NCBI RefSeq assembly: GCF_004362715.1
Contig: NZ_SNYC01000008.1
Span: 159,044-223,043 of the forward strand
Direction: 5' to 3'
Length of the DNA: 64,000 bases
Source of the DNA: Pedobacter metabolipauper
Lineage (GTDB): Bacteria; Bacteroidota; Bacteroidia; Sphingobacteriales; Sphingobacteriaceae
Positions 46,608 to 55,531 of the stretch are shown piece after piece (the first letter of the stretch is position 1; each line of letters opens with the position of its first letter). Below the pieces are notes generated by a model. It ran no database searches. It was given only the letters and a program-made list of their open reading frames with translations, and was not told the origin of the DNA. Made by a program: the position numbers and the translations under genes.

Positions 46608-46979
46608 CTAGTTAACCGCAATAAAATAGTTCATGGCCAGGGCGGCACTGATGATCAACAGACCAAAAAACTCCCTTGTTTTCTCTATATAAGGCTTTGT
46701 AGCCTGCATGCTTTCTACAATACTGGGCCTTTTATATTTGAAGATCCAGTCTCGTACGCCATCTTTACCAAAAAACAGAATAACCGCATAAACCAGGTAA
46801 AACGCAATTGCTCCCAGGTACACATTCGGATAGTAATAATTAAATGCGGCAAGACCACAGCCAATGGCAGCAACCATATAAATTGGTACCCATAACCACG
46901 GATCTATGTCGTTTAGGTTTACATAAGCAAACAGGATGAATGCAATGCAAAAAAATGCGTTTAAGATGCTTAATAGCAT
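46608..46979 (-). CDS. TMEM220-family small membrane protein, leading gene of the ebo operon
   Basis: 123 residues, four predicted membrane helices (about 5-22, 29-47, 53-70 and 100-119). The block FAYVNLNDIDPWLWVPIYMVAAIGCGLAAF matches TMEM220, a family found in bacteria and animals without known function. Being six bases upstream of eboA and first in a seven-gene run, it may be a membrane partner of the ebo proteins; this is inference from position. A 10-bp palindrome TTTGTACAAA (47013-47022) lies 34 bases upstream and may be part of its control region. Confidence 0.82.
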   Translation of the reverse strand: MLLSILNAFFCIAFILFAYVNLNDIDPWLWVPIYMVAAIGCGLAAFNYYYPNVYLGAIAFYLVYAVILFFGKDGVRDWIFKYKRPSIVESMQATKPYIEKTREFFGLLIISAALAMNYFIAVN

Positions 46980-47177
46980 GTCAATAAGGTTTAAATGTGT
47001 GTGTTAATTTTATTTGTACAAAGAAACAGATAATTAACCCGATTTAGCAATAGCCTAATGTAAAAATACGATGTACAAAAGCAGTGTATAACAATACTAT
47101 GACAAAGTATTTAATCTGGTATGGAATAGCACAATTTGGTGTGAAAGTTGTATTTTCAGGATAGTAAATAAAATCTC

Positions 47178-48653
47178 ATGATTAAAAAATCAGGTGCCCT
47201 TGTAATCGTCGTTTCAATCGTTGCTGTTTGTTTAAGTTTTGAAAATGCAACGCACATTGTTCCTTCTAAAAAGACGGCTGGCCATTCTAAAAACTCAGCA
47301 GAAAACACCACACTTTTGGCAGATGCAGCGGTTAATTATAAAAATTACTGTGCAGGTTGCCATGGTGAAAAGATGGATATGTTTGTAGACCGTAACTGGA
47401 AACACGGCAATAAGAAGGAAGATCTTTTTAAGACCATTAAGTTTGGGGTCGCGAATGATGGTATGCCTTCATTTGGAGAGAGCCTGAGTGATGCCGCGGT
47501 AAATGCACTTGCAGATTATATCTTAACCGGAATAAAAAATGTAGCTAAGTATACAGCGAAAGAGAGACCAACATCAGACGTGTTTAAAACACAGGCCATG
47601 ACCATTAAACTGGAAATGGTAGCCAAAGGTTTCAACGTGCCCTGGGGTATTGCCTTTTTGCCAGGCGGCGAGATGCTGGTTACGGATCGGGGCGGTAAAT
47701 TTTACCTGGTAAAAAAAGACCAGAGTTTGGTTGAGGTCAGCGGTGCGCCACAAGTGCTGGCTAAAGGGCAGGGAGGCTTGATGGATGTGGCACTTGATCC
47801 TGACTTTGCCACCAATAGATACATCTACCTTTCCTATTCTAAATTTAAGGAAGGAGGGGGAGCGGTGCTGGCTACTACCGCCATTATGAAAGCCAAATTT
47901 GAAGGGAACCAGCTTACCGAACAGAAAGATATTTTTGTTGCTGAACCTTATCAGCCAACACAGCATCATTACGGCTCAAGAATGCAGTTTGGCAAAGATG
48001 GTTACTTGTACTTTTCTGTTGGCGAACGGGGTAATGAGAGGGTGAACCCGCAAGAGATTAAAGGAAACGATCTCGGTAAGATCCACCGGATTAAGCGCGA
48101 TGGAAGCATTCCGGCTGATAATCCTTTTGTGAAAACAGCAGGAGCTGAAGCATCTATTTATTCTTACGGCCACCGTAATCCGCAGGGACTAACAATGAAT
48201 CCTGAAACGGGTAAGATCTGGGAAAATGAGCATGGTCCAAGAGGCGGCGATGAGATCAACATTGTTGAGCCCGGTAAAAACTACGGCTGGCCGGTTATTA
48301 CCTATGGTATAAATTACAATGGAAAGCCAATGAGTAACCTTACTGCAAAGGCAGGTATGGAGCAGCCGGTCCATTACTGGATCCCGTCTATTGGGCCTAG
48401 CGGACTGGCCTTTGTAACGGGAACTAAATATAAAGGATGGGAAGGTAATTTACTTTCTGGTTCTTTACGGTTTGAGTTTCTTCAAAGAACAGTGCTAAAA
48501 GCAAGTAAGGTTGTTAAAGAAGAGCTGATGTTTAAAAATATAGGCCGGGTAAGGGATGTAAGAATGGCACCTGATGGCTTCATTTACATGGCTGTAGAAT
48601 CTCCTGGAAGAATTTATAAGCTGGTTCCCATTACTGAAAATATGCGAAATTAG
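47178..48653 (+). CDS. Cytochrome c-fused PQQ-dependent sugar dehydrogenase (GSDH type)
   Basis: 491 residues: signal peptide (about 1-20), a class I cytochrome c domain (about 48-118; heme site CAGCH with Cys58, Cys61, His62 and axial Met in DGMPSF), then a six-bladed soluble aldose dehydrogenase propeller (about 133-485) with VPWGIAFLPGGEMLVTDRGG, HHYGSRMQFGKDGYL, YGHRNPQGL and NEHGPRGGDEIN, the usual quinone/calcium pocket residues. The fusion would let the heme take electrons from PQQH2 directly. Substrate unknown. PQQ synthesis genes are not in the window. It is divergent from the ebo operon. Confidence 0.92.
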   Translation: MIKKSGALVIVVSIVAVCLSFENATHIVPSKKTAGHSKNSAENTTLLADAAVNYKNYCAGCHGEKMDMFVDRNWKHGNKKEDLFKTIKFGVANDGMPSFGESLSDAAVNALADYILTGIKNVAKYTAKERPTSDVFKTQAMTIKLEMVAKGFNVPWGIAFLPGGEMLVTDRGGKFYLVKKDQSLVEVSGAPQVLAKGQGGLMDVALDPDFATNRYIYLSYSKFKEGGGAVLATTAIMKAKFEGNQLTEQKDIFVAEPYQPTQHHYGSRMQFGKDGYLYFSVGERGNERVNPQEIKGNDLGKIHRIKRDGSIPADNPFVKTAGAEASIYSYGHRNPQGLTMNPETGKIWENEHGPRGGDEINIVEPGKNYGWPVITYGINYNGKPMSNLTAKAGMEQPVHYWIPSIGPSGLAFVTGTKYKGWEGNLLSGSLRFEFLQRTVLKASKVVKEELMFKNIGRVRDVRMAPDGFIYMAVESPGRIYKLVPITENMRN

Positions 48654-48782
48654 AATGTTACATCAATTTTTTTATCAATTCAAAACTATTTAGTATCATT
48701 ACTTTCTCATAGGGAGAATTTACTTTTGCCGTTTATAGAGCTGAGATTATGATGATTATTGCGCACGCGTTAAGGGCTTTAA

Positions 48783-50126
48783 ATGGCTAAGATTGATTAC
48801 TATAATTTATTTGAGCTCTCACCATTGCCCATGTGGGTTTTTGATGTGGGTACCCTTCAGTTTCTTTCCGTTAACCTTGCAGCCATCAGGCAGTATGGCT
48901 TTAACATGGGAGAATTCTTATCCATGACCATAAATGACATCAGGCCTTCTGAAGATGCGGCCTTAATTGAGGCAATTGTTGAGAAAAATGCGATTAACGG
49001 CGGCCTTCATAAAGATACTTATACGCATATTAAAAAAAGTGGTGAATACATTACGGTAAACATAGAAAGCAGTCCTGTTGATTTTGAAGGCCGTAATGCC
49101 CGGCTGGTCATTGCCATAGATATTACCGAGCAAATTCAGAATGAGGTTCAGATCAGGGACAGCATAGAACGGTACAATATTGTTTCAAAGGCAACAAGTG
49201 ATACCATTTGGGATATGTCCCTAACTGCCAATACCATTGTCTGGAACAAAGGGATCAGGGGCATTTTTAAACATAAAAAGGTAGACACTACAACAAGTAT
49301 CGCATGGTGGGAAGATCACATCCATCCGGAGGACAGGGAACGGGTATTGTCAAAAATGGCCCATCACATTAAAGACCATATTTCCAGATGGAGCGATGAA
49401 TACCGCTTTGTTTGTGGAGATGGTACTTATAAACATGTGTTTGACCGCGGTTTTCTCATGTTTGATTCCAATGGTAAACCCTACCGGATGATTGGCGCAA
49501 TGGAGGACATTACCAAGCGTAAAGACGAAGAACATTGGTCAAAATTACTGGAGTCTGTGGTAATTAATACCAGCGACGGCGTATTGATCATCAATTCAGA
49601 CCGTGATCCCGGACCATTCATCATCTATGTAAATGATGCTTTCATTAAAATGAGCGGTTTTTCTGAAGCCGAGTTGCTTGGCTCAGAAACGAATGTCTTT
49701 TTTGGTGGCGATACCAGCCAAATAGGCCTTCAGCAAATGAACTATGCCGTTCAAAATGGACTTGCATGTAATATAGATCTTATAAATTATACAAAATCAG
49801 GCCATGAATACCATGTCAATATAGATCTTTCCCCGGTAACTGACAGTACCGGCATGATCAGCCATTGGGTATCGATACACCGGGATATCACAGAGAACAA
49901 AAAGTATATCAAGGCCATAGAAGAACAGAATAAAACACTCAAAGAAATTGGCTGGATGCAGTCACATACCGTAAGGGCACCGCTTACAAGAATCATGGCA
50001 CTGGTAGATTTGCTTCAGAATCAGGCTGAAGGTGATGATTCACAAGAACTGTTAACCTATTTGTCAAGTTCTGCAAAAGAACTGGATGGCATTATCATAG
50101 ACATCGCTAAAAATACCAGTATCTAG
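48783..50126 (+). CDS. Triple-PAS sensor protein with histidine-kinase H-box but no ATPase domain
   Basis: 447 residues with no membrane helix: PAS domains at about 3-115, 120-245 (PAC end GAMEDITKRK) and 255-380 (PAC end SIHRDITENK), followed by a DHp-like helix whose H-box is MQSHTVRAPLTRIMALVDLL (His395). Only 52 residues follow the histidine, so the ATPase domain is missing; the stop is clean, with no kinase sequence beyond it in any frame up to the next gene. It may act as a phospho-acceptor, a dimeric sensor or a decoy. A TACTTTTG box at 48721-48728 could be its -7 element. Confidence 0.85.
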   Translation: MAKIDYYNLFELSPLPMWVFDVGTLQFLSVNLAAIRQYGFNMGEFLSMTINDIRPSEDAALIEAIVEKNAINGGLHKDTYTHIKKSGEYITVNIESSPVDFEGRNARLVIAIDITEQIQNEVQIRDSIERYNIVSKATSDTIWDMSLTANTIVWNKGIRGIFKHKKVDTTTSIAWWEDHIHPEDRERVLSKMAHHIKDHISRWSDEYRFVCGDGTYKHVFDRGFLMFDSNGKPYRMIGAMEDITKRKDEEHWSKLLESVVINTSDGVLIINSDRDPGPFIIYVNDAFIKMSGFSEAELLGSETNVFFGGDTSQIGLQQMNYAVQNGLACNIDLINYTKSGHEYHVNIDLSPVTDSTGMISHWVSIHRDITENKKYIKAIEEQNKTLKEIGWMQSHTVRAPLTRIMALVDLLQNQAEGDDSQELLTYLSSSAKELDGIIIDIAKNTSI

Positions 50127-50200
50127 TATCCTCAACGGGCTGATAAACAATCTCGCAGCAGCGTTGTTGTTATTAAATCAGCACGATTAGCAGCATACAT

Positions 50201-50431
50201 ATGGAACAGTTTAGAATCGAAGTAGCCAGTGAAGGCCAGGGCTATTTTTTTAATGTGAAGCCAATTGGTGGTCACCGTTACGAAATTTATAAAGAAGAAG
50301 ATAAAATTGGAACCATACAGCTGGATGGTCAGGATCATGAGCATTGTACAACGATTGATTGCAAGGTTGATCTTCCCTTATTAAATGCAATACGGGAAGG
50401 GATCCTGACACATGAAAGCAGTCCATTGTAG
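50201..50431 (+). CDS. Small cytoplasmic protein, function unknown
   Basis: 76 residues, no signal peptide or membrane segment, predominantly beta in the first half (RIEVASEGQGYFFNVKPIGGHRYEIYKEEDKIGTI), helical at the end (PLLNAIREGIL). No family recognised. It lies between two PAS-domain genes, all on the plus strand, 74 bases from the first and 52 from the second, so it may belong to a shared signalling group. Confidence 0.68.
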   Translation: MEQFRIEVASEGQGYFFNVKPIGGHRYEIYKEEDKIGTIQLDGQDHEHCTTIDCKVDLPLLNAIREGILTHESSPL

Positions 50432-50483
50432 ATCAGTTGTTACATTTGATTTGGTCAAATTTTGTTACCTTTAGTAAAGAGAT

Positions 50484-51140
50484 ATGGAAAATTACCTGAA
50501 TTTATTTCATAATGCCCCAATTGCAACTTCTATTTTGAAGGCTGAAGGTTTCAACGTAGAAATGGCCAATCCCGAGATGTTAAATTTGTGGAGACGGGAT
50601 AAAACGGCCATCGGATTAAATTTGTTGGAAGTAATGCCCGAGATAGTTGGTCAGCCTTATGTAGAACTGATCCGAAGCGTGTTTAAAACCGGGCAGCCCC
50701 ATACAGAAACTGGTGCAAAGGTTTTGCTTAATAGTAATGGTAAGATGGAAACCATATTTATGGACTACAGTTATACGCCTATTTTTGGCAAAATGCAGCG
50801 GCCTACCGCTCTTTTAATTATGGGTACCGATATTTCTGAAAGAGAGATCAACAAGCAGGCCATTCAGCAGTCAGACCGGAACCTGCGAAATTTGATCATG
50901 TCCTCTCCGGTACCCATGTGTGTATTTAGGGGAGAAAATCTAAGAATAGATGCCGTAAATGACAGCATGATGGAATTGTGGCTTAGCCAGAGGATGTTGA
51001 GAATAAAAGAGGTACGTCATGTTTTAAATACCGGAGTTACCTACAAAGCACAGATTGATAAGATTGACTATACCTTTGCCCCAATAAGAGATGGACTTGG
51101 AAAGGTGTCTGGTATTGTGGTAACAGGAAGCAAGGCCTGA
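50484..51140 (+). CDS. PAS-domain protein without output domain
   Basis: 218 residues: a complete PAS domain (about 1-120, NLFHNAPIATSILKAEGFNVEMANPEML, PAC end LIMGTDISERE) and a second, shortened one (about 125-218, MSSPVPMCVFRGENLRIDAVNDSMMELW ... FAPIRDGLGKVSGIVVTGS). No kinase, GGDEF or DNA-binding domain is present. It resembles the sensor half of a Bacteroidota hybrid kinase and may work with the H-box protein upstream. No signal peptide; cytoplasmic. Confidence 0.78.
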   Translation: MENYLNLFHNAPIATSILKAEGFNVEMANPEMLNLWRRDKTAIGLNLLEVMPEIVGQPYVELIRSVFKTGQPHTETGAKVLLNSNGKMETIFMDYSYTPIFGKMQRPTALLIMGTDISEREINKQAIQQSDRNLRNLIMSSPVPMCVFRGENLRIDAVNDSMMELWLSQRMLRIKEVRHVLNTGVTYKAQIDKIDYTFAPIRDGLGKVSGIVVTGSKA

Positions 51141-51245
51141 TTAATGGAATAATAATTTCATGTTAAATCATGGATAAGTAAACCAGCCATAGCATATTCA
51201 ACTGATTAAAAGGGTATTTTTACAACCAATATATCCACATCGCAT

Positions 51246-51509
51246 ATGCAGCAAATTATCATAACAAGTATCGGATGGCTTGGCGTAGCCCTATGCACCC
51301 TGGGCTACTTACTGTTAACCATGAGAAAGATCGATGCAGAATCTTTAAGCTTTCAGCTGCTCAACATTATTGGCGGTCTTTGCCTGGTTGCTACTGCAGT
51401 TGATAGTAACGACATTCCAAATGCGGCTGCAAATATACTATGGATGTTTATTGGTGTGTATGCAGTTGCACGTCAATCAAGAACCCGCAATGCCGGTGGT
51501 AAGCGCTAA
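51246..51509 (+). CDS. CBU_0592-family small membrane protein
   Basis: 87 residues with three predicted membrane helices (about 5-24, 33-51 and 58-75); the block IGWLGVALCTLGYLLLTMRKIDAESLSFQLLNIIGG and the end IPNAAANILWMFIGVYAV fit the CBU_0592 family, which has no known function. Its last 33 bases overlap the 3' end of the convergent TetR gene. Confidence 0.78.
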   Translation: MQQIIITSIGWLGVALCTLGYLLLTMRKIDAESLSFQLLNIIGGLCLVATAVDSNDIPNAAANILWMFIGVYAVARQSRTRNAGGKR

Positions 51510-52103
51510 TGCTTTAATGCCCAAAATCTGATAAGCCTGGTCTTTATAAAAATCCAACCGCTCTCCATATGCTTTATTGTCACTTTCCAGGGATAAATAA
51601 AAATAAGCACCATCTACCAGCACAAAGATAAAGTCGGCAGTAGTTTGCGGATCTTTAACCTCAGTTATGTGCTTCACATTACATTGTTCAATCATGGAAG
51701 CCAGCGCAAGGCGAAGAGAATCCAGTATGGCCTTATATTTTACTTTGATCTTTTTTTCCCGAAAGGCCAATGCATAGAACGTATAAAAAAGACCATCGTC
51801 AAAAAGCAGGTTCCACTTTTTAGAGAAAAGCATCTCAACTGTTTTCTGAAGATCGGAGAGGGTAACCCCATCCTTATTTTTTATGGTATAGATCAGCAGG
51901 TACCGCTCCAGTATATAGTCAATCAGCGCATAGGTTAAGTCTTCTCTAGTCTCAAAGTAATGAATAATTAAACTGGGGTTAATATCCATAACCTTCGCGA
52001 TTTTAGCGATTGATGTATTTTCGTAACCTTCTTTTTTAGCAACCTTATAAAATACTTTAACGATCTCTTGCTGCCTTACTTCTTTTAGACTTTTTCTGCC
52101 CAT
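51477..52103 (-). CDS. TetR/AcrR-family transcriptional regulator
   Basis: 208 residues from ATG 52103 (the frame is open ten codons further but typical members start at MGRKS). The DNA-binding domain (about 8-58) contains NTSIAKIAKVMDINPSLIIHYFETREDL, a standard TetR helix-turn-helix. The ligand domain has no recognisable specificity. The gene is divergent from the SusC/SusD operon, and two palindromes lie in the shared control region, suggesting that it represses itself and perhaps that operon. Confidence 0.92.
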   Translation of the reverse strand: MGRKSLKEVRQQEIVKVFYKVAKKEGYENTSIAKIAKVMDINPSLIIHYFETREDLTYALIDYILERYLLIYTIKNKDGVTLSDLQKTVEMLFSKKWNLLFDDGLFYTFYALAFREKKIKVKYKAILDSLRLALASMIEQCNVKHITEVKDPQTTADFIFVLVDGAYFYLSLESDNKAYGERLDFYKDQAYQILGIKALALTTGIAGS

Positions 52104-52149
52104 TGTTAAATTCTGAGGCGCCAAACTACTCAAAAAAAATCAATTTGCA

Positions 52150-52187
52150 ATTCTGAATTATCAGAATAGATTGAATGTACGTTCAAT
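52150..52187. promoter_or_regulatory. Two palindromes, candidate TetR operator
   Basis: ATTGAATGTACGTTCAAT (52170-52187) is an 18-bp palindrome with a single mismatched pair and the TGTACG/CGTNCA-like core seen in many TetR-family operators. Directly left of it, ATTCTGA and TCAGAAT (52150-52156, 52161-52167) form a perfect 7-bp inverted repeat with a 4-bp gap. Both lie between the tetR start (52103) and the susC start (52288). Confidence 0.6.
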
Positions 52188-52287
52188 TAATCTTTTAATT
52201 TGATCTTAACTTGGTGTTAATATTATAAGGAGACTTTAGCCCCGTCAAAAAGTATTTCTAAATCAAATTTTAATATTAACAATCATT

Positions 52288-55200
52288 ATGAAAAAAAAGC
52301 TACTCTTATGGATGTTCTGTATGGTACTGCTCAGCACCGGCAGCATCGCGCAAACCGTTACCGTAACCGGTAAGGTGCTGGATGCTGAAACCAATGGGCC
52401 GGTACCATCTGTAACCATCAACGTAAAGGGCACTACGTTTCGCACCGCTACCGATGCAAATGGTACCTATACATTTACCAACATCAGTTCAAAAGCAATC
52501 CTGGTATTTTCCTATATCGGTTACAAGCAGGAAGAAGTTGCTGTTGATGGAAAAACAGTGGTCAATGTAAGCCTGGCTTCTGACTATGGAAAACTGGACG
52601 AGGTTGTTGTGGTTGGTTTTGGAACCAAGAAAAAGATCAACATTGCGGGTGCAATTGACCAGATCTCAGGTGATCAGCTCAAATCAAGACCAATTGCCAA
52701 TGTGCTGCAGGGATTACAGGGAATTAGCCCCGGATTAAACATCACCTATGGTGGCGGACAGCCTGGAGCTGTACCTACAATTAACATCAGGGGGTATACT
52801 TCAATTAACGGAGGATCGCCGCTTGTGGTTATTGATGGAATTCCAGCAACAAGTACGGATGATATGCTGCGGTTAAACCCGTCAGATATTTCTTCGTTCA
52901 CGGTATTGAGAGACGCGGCATCTGCAGCGATCTATGGTGCAAGAGCTGCATTTGGTGTAATTTTAATCACTACCAAACAAGGAACGGCAGGTACACAGAC
53001 CATCACTTACAATACATTTACCTCTTTTGGCAAGCCAACGGTATTGCCTAAGCCGGTTACCGATCCTTACATCTATTCAAGGGTATTGGAAACCTCTACA
53101 GACAATACCCCATGGGATTATGTAAATTATTCAGATGAGCATTATCGCTGGGCAAAAGAAAGATCTGAAAATCCTTCTATTGCTGATACACGAATAGACC
53201 CTACAGATCCAACCAAATGGGCATATATGGGAAGTAATGACTGGTATAAATATTTCTTTAATGATGCCAGCCAATCTGTAAGCCATGCCTTATCACTTTC
53301 AGGTGGGGTAAATGTAAACAATACACCAGTTACCTATTATCTGTCTGCAGATTATGCAAAAGATAATGGCCTTAATAAATTAACAGATGATTACTGGGAT
53401 CGCTACGGTCTGCGTTCAAGAGTTGGTTTTAATCCGTTAAGCTGGCTTAGGGTAGATAATAACTTAAATATCTATGAAACCAAAAGAGCCCTGCCAAATA
53501 CCAGTATTACAGATCTGTATTACCTGCAGCCAACTGATGTTGCTCAAAATCCAGACGGTACATGGGCAAATACAGCTGCCGGAAGGTTAGCAGCAAGACT
53601 GGTTGATGGCGGCAATAACAGCCAGAACATGTTTGGTTTCCATAATATAACCAGTGCAACTGCAACTGCTTTAAAAGGTGACCTGACCATTAATGGTGAT
53701 GCATCATTTAAAAGAGAATTGTGGAAAACACATGTGGATTCTAAAAAGTTCTCTATCGGTTTTGGTCCGAATGATGTGCGTCAGGAAGGCGGAAACGGGT
53801 ATGTAAGAGAAAATAATGGCTACCTGTACAATAACGCCTATAACTTCTATACCAACTATAAAAAGACACTTGGTGATCACTATTTTGGTGCTACCCTTGG
53901 TTATAACCAGGAAGATTATACTTACTCAACCGTAAATGCACAAAGAGATGTTTTGATCTCTTCTTCATTACCTTATTTAAGCTTAACCAGCGGAACTGCA
54001 ACCGCAAGTGCAGCATACAGTGCGTATGCAACCAAAAGTGTATTCAGCAGGTTAAACTATACCTTTAAAGAGAAGTATATATTAGAAGCAACCGGCAGAT
54101 ATGATGGTTCATCCCGTTTCCCTACTGCTAAAAGATGGGGATTCTTCCCGTCTGCCTCTGCAGCATGGATTGTAAGTTCAGAGCAATTTATGGAGCCCGT
54201 ATCTAATGTACTTTCTACCTTTAAACTTCGTACTTCTTATGGTGACCTTGGTAACCAGAATGTGGGCGATTTTAACTACCTGCAAACCCTGCCAACCGGA
54301 TTGTCAAGTTATTTGATCAACGGTGCGCAGCAACAAGTAATTACCAATTCACCACAGTTAACCATTAATCCTCAGAATTATACCTGGGAGCGTGTTTCTA
54401 CGCTGAATGCAGGTACTGATATCGGGCTATTAAAAGATAAGTTCCTAATCACATTTGATTACTTTATCCGCGATACCAAAGGAATGCTGGTAGCAGGCCA
54501 GGAATTGCCAGGTGTATTGGGTACTTCTGTACCAAGACAGAATGCGGCAGACCTAAGAACAAAAGGATGGGAGCTTTCTGTAACCTATCGTGACCGCTTT
54601 GATGTGGGCTCTAAACCATTCAATTTTGATGCGAAATTGTTTATCTCAGATTCCCGTTCAAAGATTACCAGCTTTAAAAATGATCAGAACCTGTTTTCAA
54701 GCTATCGTGTAGGTCAGGACATCGGAGAGATCTGGGGACTGGAGAACGACGGTGTTTTTAGAAACCAGGCCGAGATCGATGCACTTGATGAATCTGCAAT
54801 CATACCATGGGGAGCCCTGGAGATTGTGGAAGGATGGCCAAAATATAAAGACCTTGACGGCAATAAGAAAATTGAAAGAGGTTTAAGTGCTAATGATCCA
54901 AAAGATCTTAAGATCATTGGAAATAGTTCAGACCGGTATTCTGTAGGTGCTAACCTGAATATGAACTGGGGTGGTTTTGATGTCTCCATGTTCCTTCAGG
55001 GTGTATTGAAAAAAGATTTCTACCCACACCACTATTTGTTCTGGGGTCCTTATCAGCAGCCATATGCTAATATCTATCCATGGAACCTTGATTTTTATCG
55101 CGGTGCTGCAGATTCTCCGGAACAAATGGCAAAACACTCTGCCTCTTATATTGCAGCAGGACTGGCCAATGCCAACCCGGATTCTGAATACCCGGTACTA

Positions 55201-55497
55201 CAATCATGGCTTGCAGATGCCAATTACGGAACTGGTTTGGACATTCCTCAAACTAAGTACCTGTTAAACGGTGCCTATTTAAGGGTTAAGAATATCGCCG
55301 TTGGTTATACCCTGCCAGCAAAATTAACCAAGCGTGTTAACATTAGCCGCTTAAGGATATTCGTTTCCGGAGAGAATCTGTATGAATTCTCATCCATCAA
55401 GAAATATGTTGATCCGGAAGCCATTAATCAAAGTACAAGTGCCTGGGCATACCCGTATCAACGGAGATATGCGGTTGGTTTAAATCTTGATTTTTAA
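52288..55497 (+). CDS. SusC/RagA-family TonB-linked outer-membrane protein
   Basis: 1069 residues: signal peptide (ending SIAQ, about 22), a carboxypeptidase-regulatory-like domain (about 25-105, VTVTGKVLDAETNGPVPSV), the SusC-typical KLDEVVVVGFGTKKK stretch, a plug domain (about 120-235, NIRGYTSINGG, DISSFTVLRDAASAAIYGARA) and a C-terminal barrel ending in LNLDF with terminal Phe. These proteins import ligands captured by SusD using TonB energy. The substrate cannot be told from sequence. It is followed after 34 bases by susD. Confidence 0.96.
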   Translation: MKKKLLLWMFCMVLLSTGSIAQTVTVTGKVLDAETNGPVPSVTINVKGTTFRTATDANGTYTFTNISSKAILVFSYIGYKQEEVAVDGKTVVNVSLASDYGKLDEVVVVGFGTKKKINIAGAIDQISGDQLKSRPIANVLQGLQGISPGLNITYGGGQPGAVPTINIRGYTSINGGSPLVVIDGIPATSTDDMLRLNPSDISSFTVLRDAASAAIYGARAAFGVILITTKQGTAGTQTITYNTFTSFGKPTVLPKPVTDPYIYSRVLETSTDNTPWDYVNYSDEHYRWAKERSENPSIADTRIDPTDPTKWAYMGSNDWYKYFFNDASQSVSHALSLSGGVNVNNTPVTYYLSADYAKDNGLNKLTDDYWDRYGLRSRVGFNPLSWLRVDNNLNIYETKRALPNTSITDLYYLQPTDVAQNPDGTWANTAAGRLAARLVDGGNNSQNMFGFHNITSATATALKGDLTINGDASFKRELWKTHVDSKKFSIGFGPNDVRQEGGNGYVRENNGYLYNNAYNFYTNYKKTLGDHYFGATLGYNQEDYTYSTVNAQRDVLISSSLPYLSLTSGTATASAAYSAYATKSVFSRLNYTFKEKYILEATGRYDGSSRFPTAKRWGFFPSASAAWIVSSEQFMEPVSNVLSTFKLRTSYGDLGNQNVGDFNYLQTLPTGLSSYLINGAQQQVITNSPQLTINPQNYTWERVSTLNAGTDIGLLKDKFLITFDYFIRDTKGMLVAGQELPGVLGTSVPRQNAADLRTKGWELSVTYRDRFDVGSKPFNFDAKLFISDSRSKITSFKNDQNLFSSYRVGQDIGEIWGLENDGVFRNQAEIDALDESAIIPWGALEIVEGWPKYKDLDGNKKIERGLSANDPKDLKIIGNSSDRYSVGANLNMNWGGFDVSMFLQGVLKKDFYPHHYLFWGPYQQPYANIYPWNLDFYRGAADSPEQMAKHSASYIAAGLANANPDSEYPVLQSWLADANYGTGLDIPQTKYLLNGAYLRVKNIAVGYTLPAKLTKRVNISRLRIFVSGENLYEFSSIKKYVDPEAINQSTSAWAYPYQRRYAVGLNLDF

Positions 55498-55531
55498 CAT
55501 TTAGGGTATCACAAGTATTAAAAAATTAGCC

